Shown here: in pieces, positions 7,731 through 7,740 of the stretch | How positions within the stretch are numbered: the stretch's first letter is position 1 | Layout: each line of letters begins with the position of its first letter | DNA from: Gammaproteobacteria bacterium UBA4475 | Lineage (GTDB): Bacteria > Pseudomonadota > Gammaproteobacteria > Pseudomonadales > Azotimanducaceae | Direction of reading: 5' to 3' | Assembly (NCBI GenBank): GCA_002389265.1 | Contig: DGOD01000098.1 | Span: 1-7,740 of the forward strand | Length of the DNA: 7,740 nucleotides | Made by a program: the position numbers and the translations under genes | Notes under the pieces: generated by a model | What the model was told of the DNA's origin: nothing | Seen by the model: only the letters and a program-made list of their open reading frames with translations | Databases searched by the model: none

Positions 7731-7740
7731 TGTTTCCAAC

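Noticed and set aside
7081..7740. Possible oriC next to mnmG, as in E. coli
   Set aside because: No DnaA box with fewer than two mismatches and no clustered 13-mer-like A/T repeats were seen.

Overview
The window is a chromosomal core region of a gammaproteobacterium, and every confident gene lies on the minus strand. Read in transcription order (right to left) it holds mnmG-rsmG-parA-parB, then atpI-atpB-atpE-atpF-atpH, and it ends 18 bases past the atpH stop, where atpA is expected. This gene order, next to the chromosome origin region, is typical of Pseudomonas-like and marine gammaproteobacteria. MnmG, RsmG and the F0 subunits resemble their E. coli counterparts closely in length and motifs. 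I cannot name the genus. A marine Pseudomonadales/Cellvibrionales-type lineage is a reasonable guess from synteny and from the AtpB and AtpE sequences.

Region by region: 7605-7730 holds a small ORF with a CX4C...CX2C zinc-ribbon pattern, close to the right edge and possibly incomplete at its N-terminus. From about 7093 to 7604 there is no confident gene. That stretch has three inverted repeats (7353-7371, 7407-7443, 7453-7488) and a few short, doubtful ORFs, one with a signal-peptide-like start. A sigma70-type promoter at 7087-7115 drives the mnmG operon. The genes mnmG (5173-7056), rsmG (4511-5176), parA (3698-4507) and parB (2820-3695) are packed with a 4-base overlap or gaps of 2-3 bases, so they form one operon. 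A 156-base gap follows, with a weak terminator-like hairpin (2762-2781) and a second sigma70-type promoter (2718-2746). This promoter starts the atp operon: atpI (2265-2663), atpB (1405-2238), atpE (1116-1343), atpF (574-1044) and atpH (19-561).

Functionally the first operon joins tRNA wobble-uridine modification (MnmG), 16S rRNA m7G methylation (RsmG) and chromosome segregation (ParA/ParB). The second encodes the membrane sector and stalk of the F1Fo ATP synthase: assembly factor I, proton-channel subunit a, c-ring subunit c, and stator subunits b and delta. Key residues of the proton path (AtpB Arg215, AtpE Asp58) are present, which fits a proton-coupled enzyme. Two sequence elements around atpE, an A/U-rich leader with a good ribosome binding site and a perfect hairpin just downstream, are plausible devices for making more subunit c than its neighbours.

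I found no clear new biological system. The least explained part is the palindrome-rich, lower-GC stretch at the right end with the small zinc-ribbon ORF.
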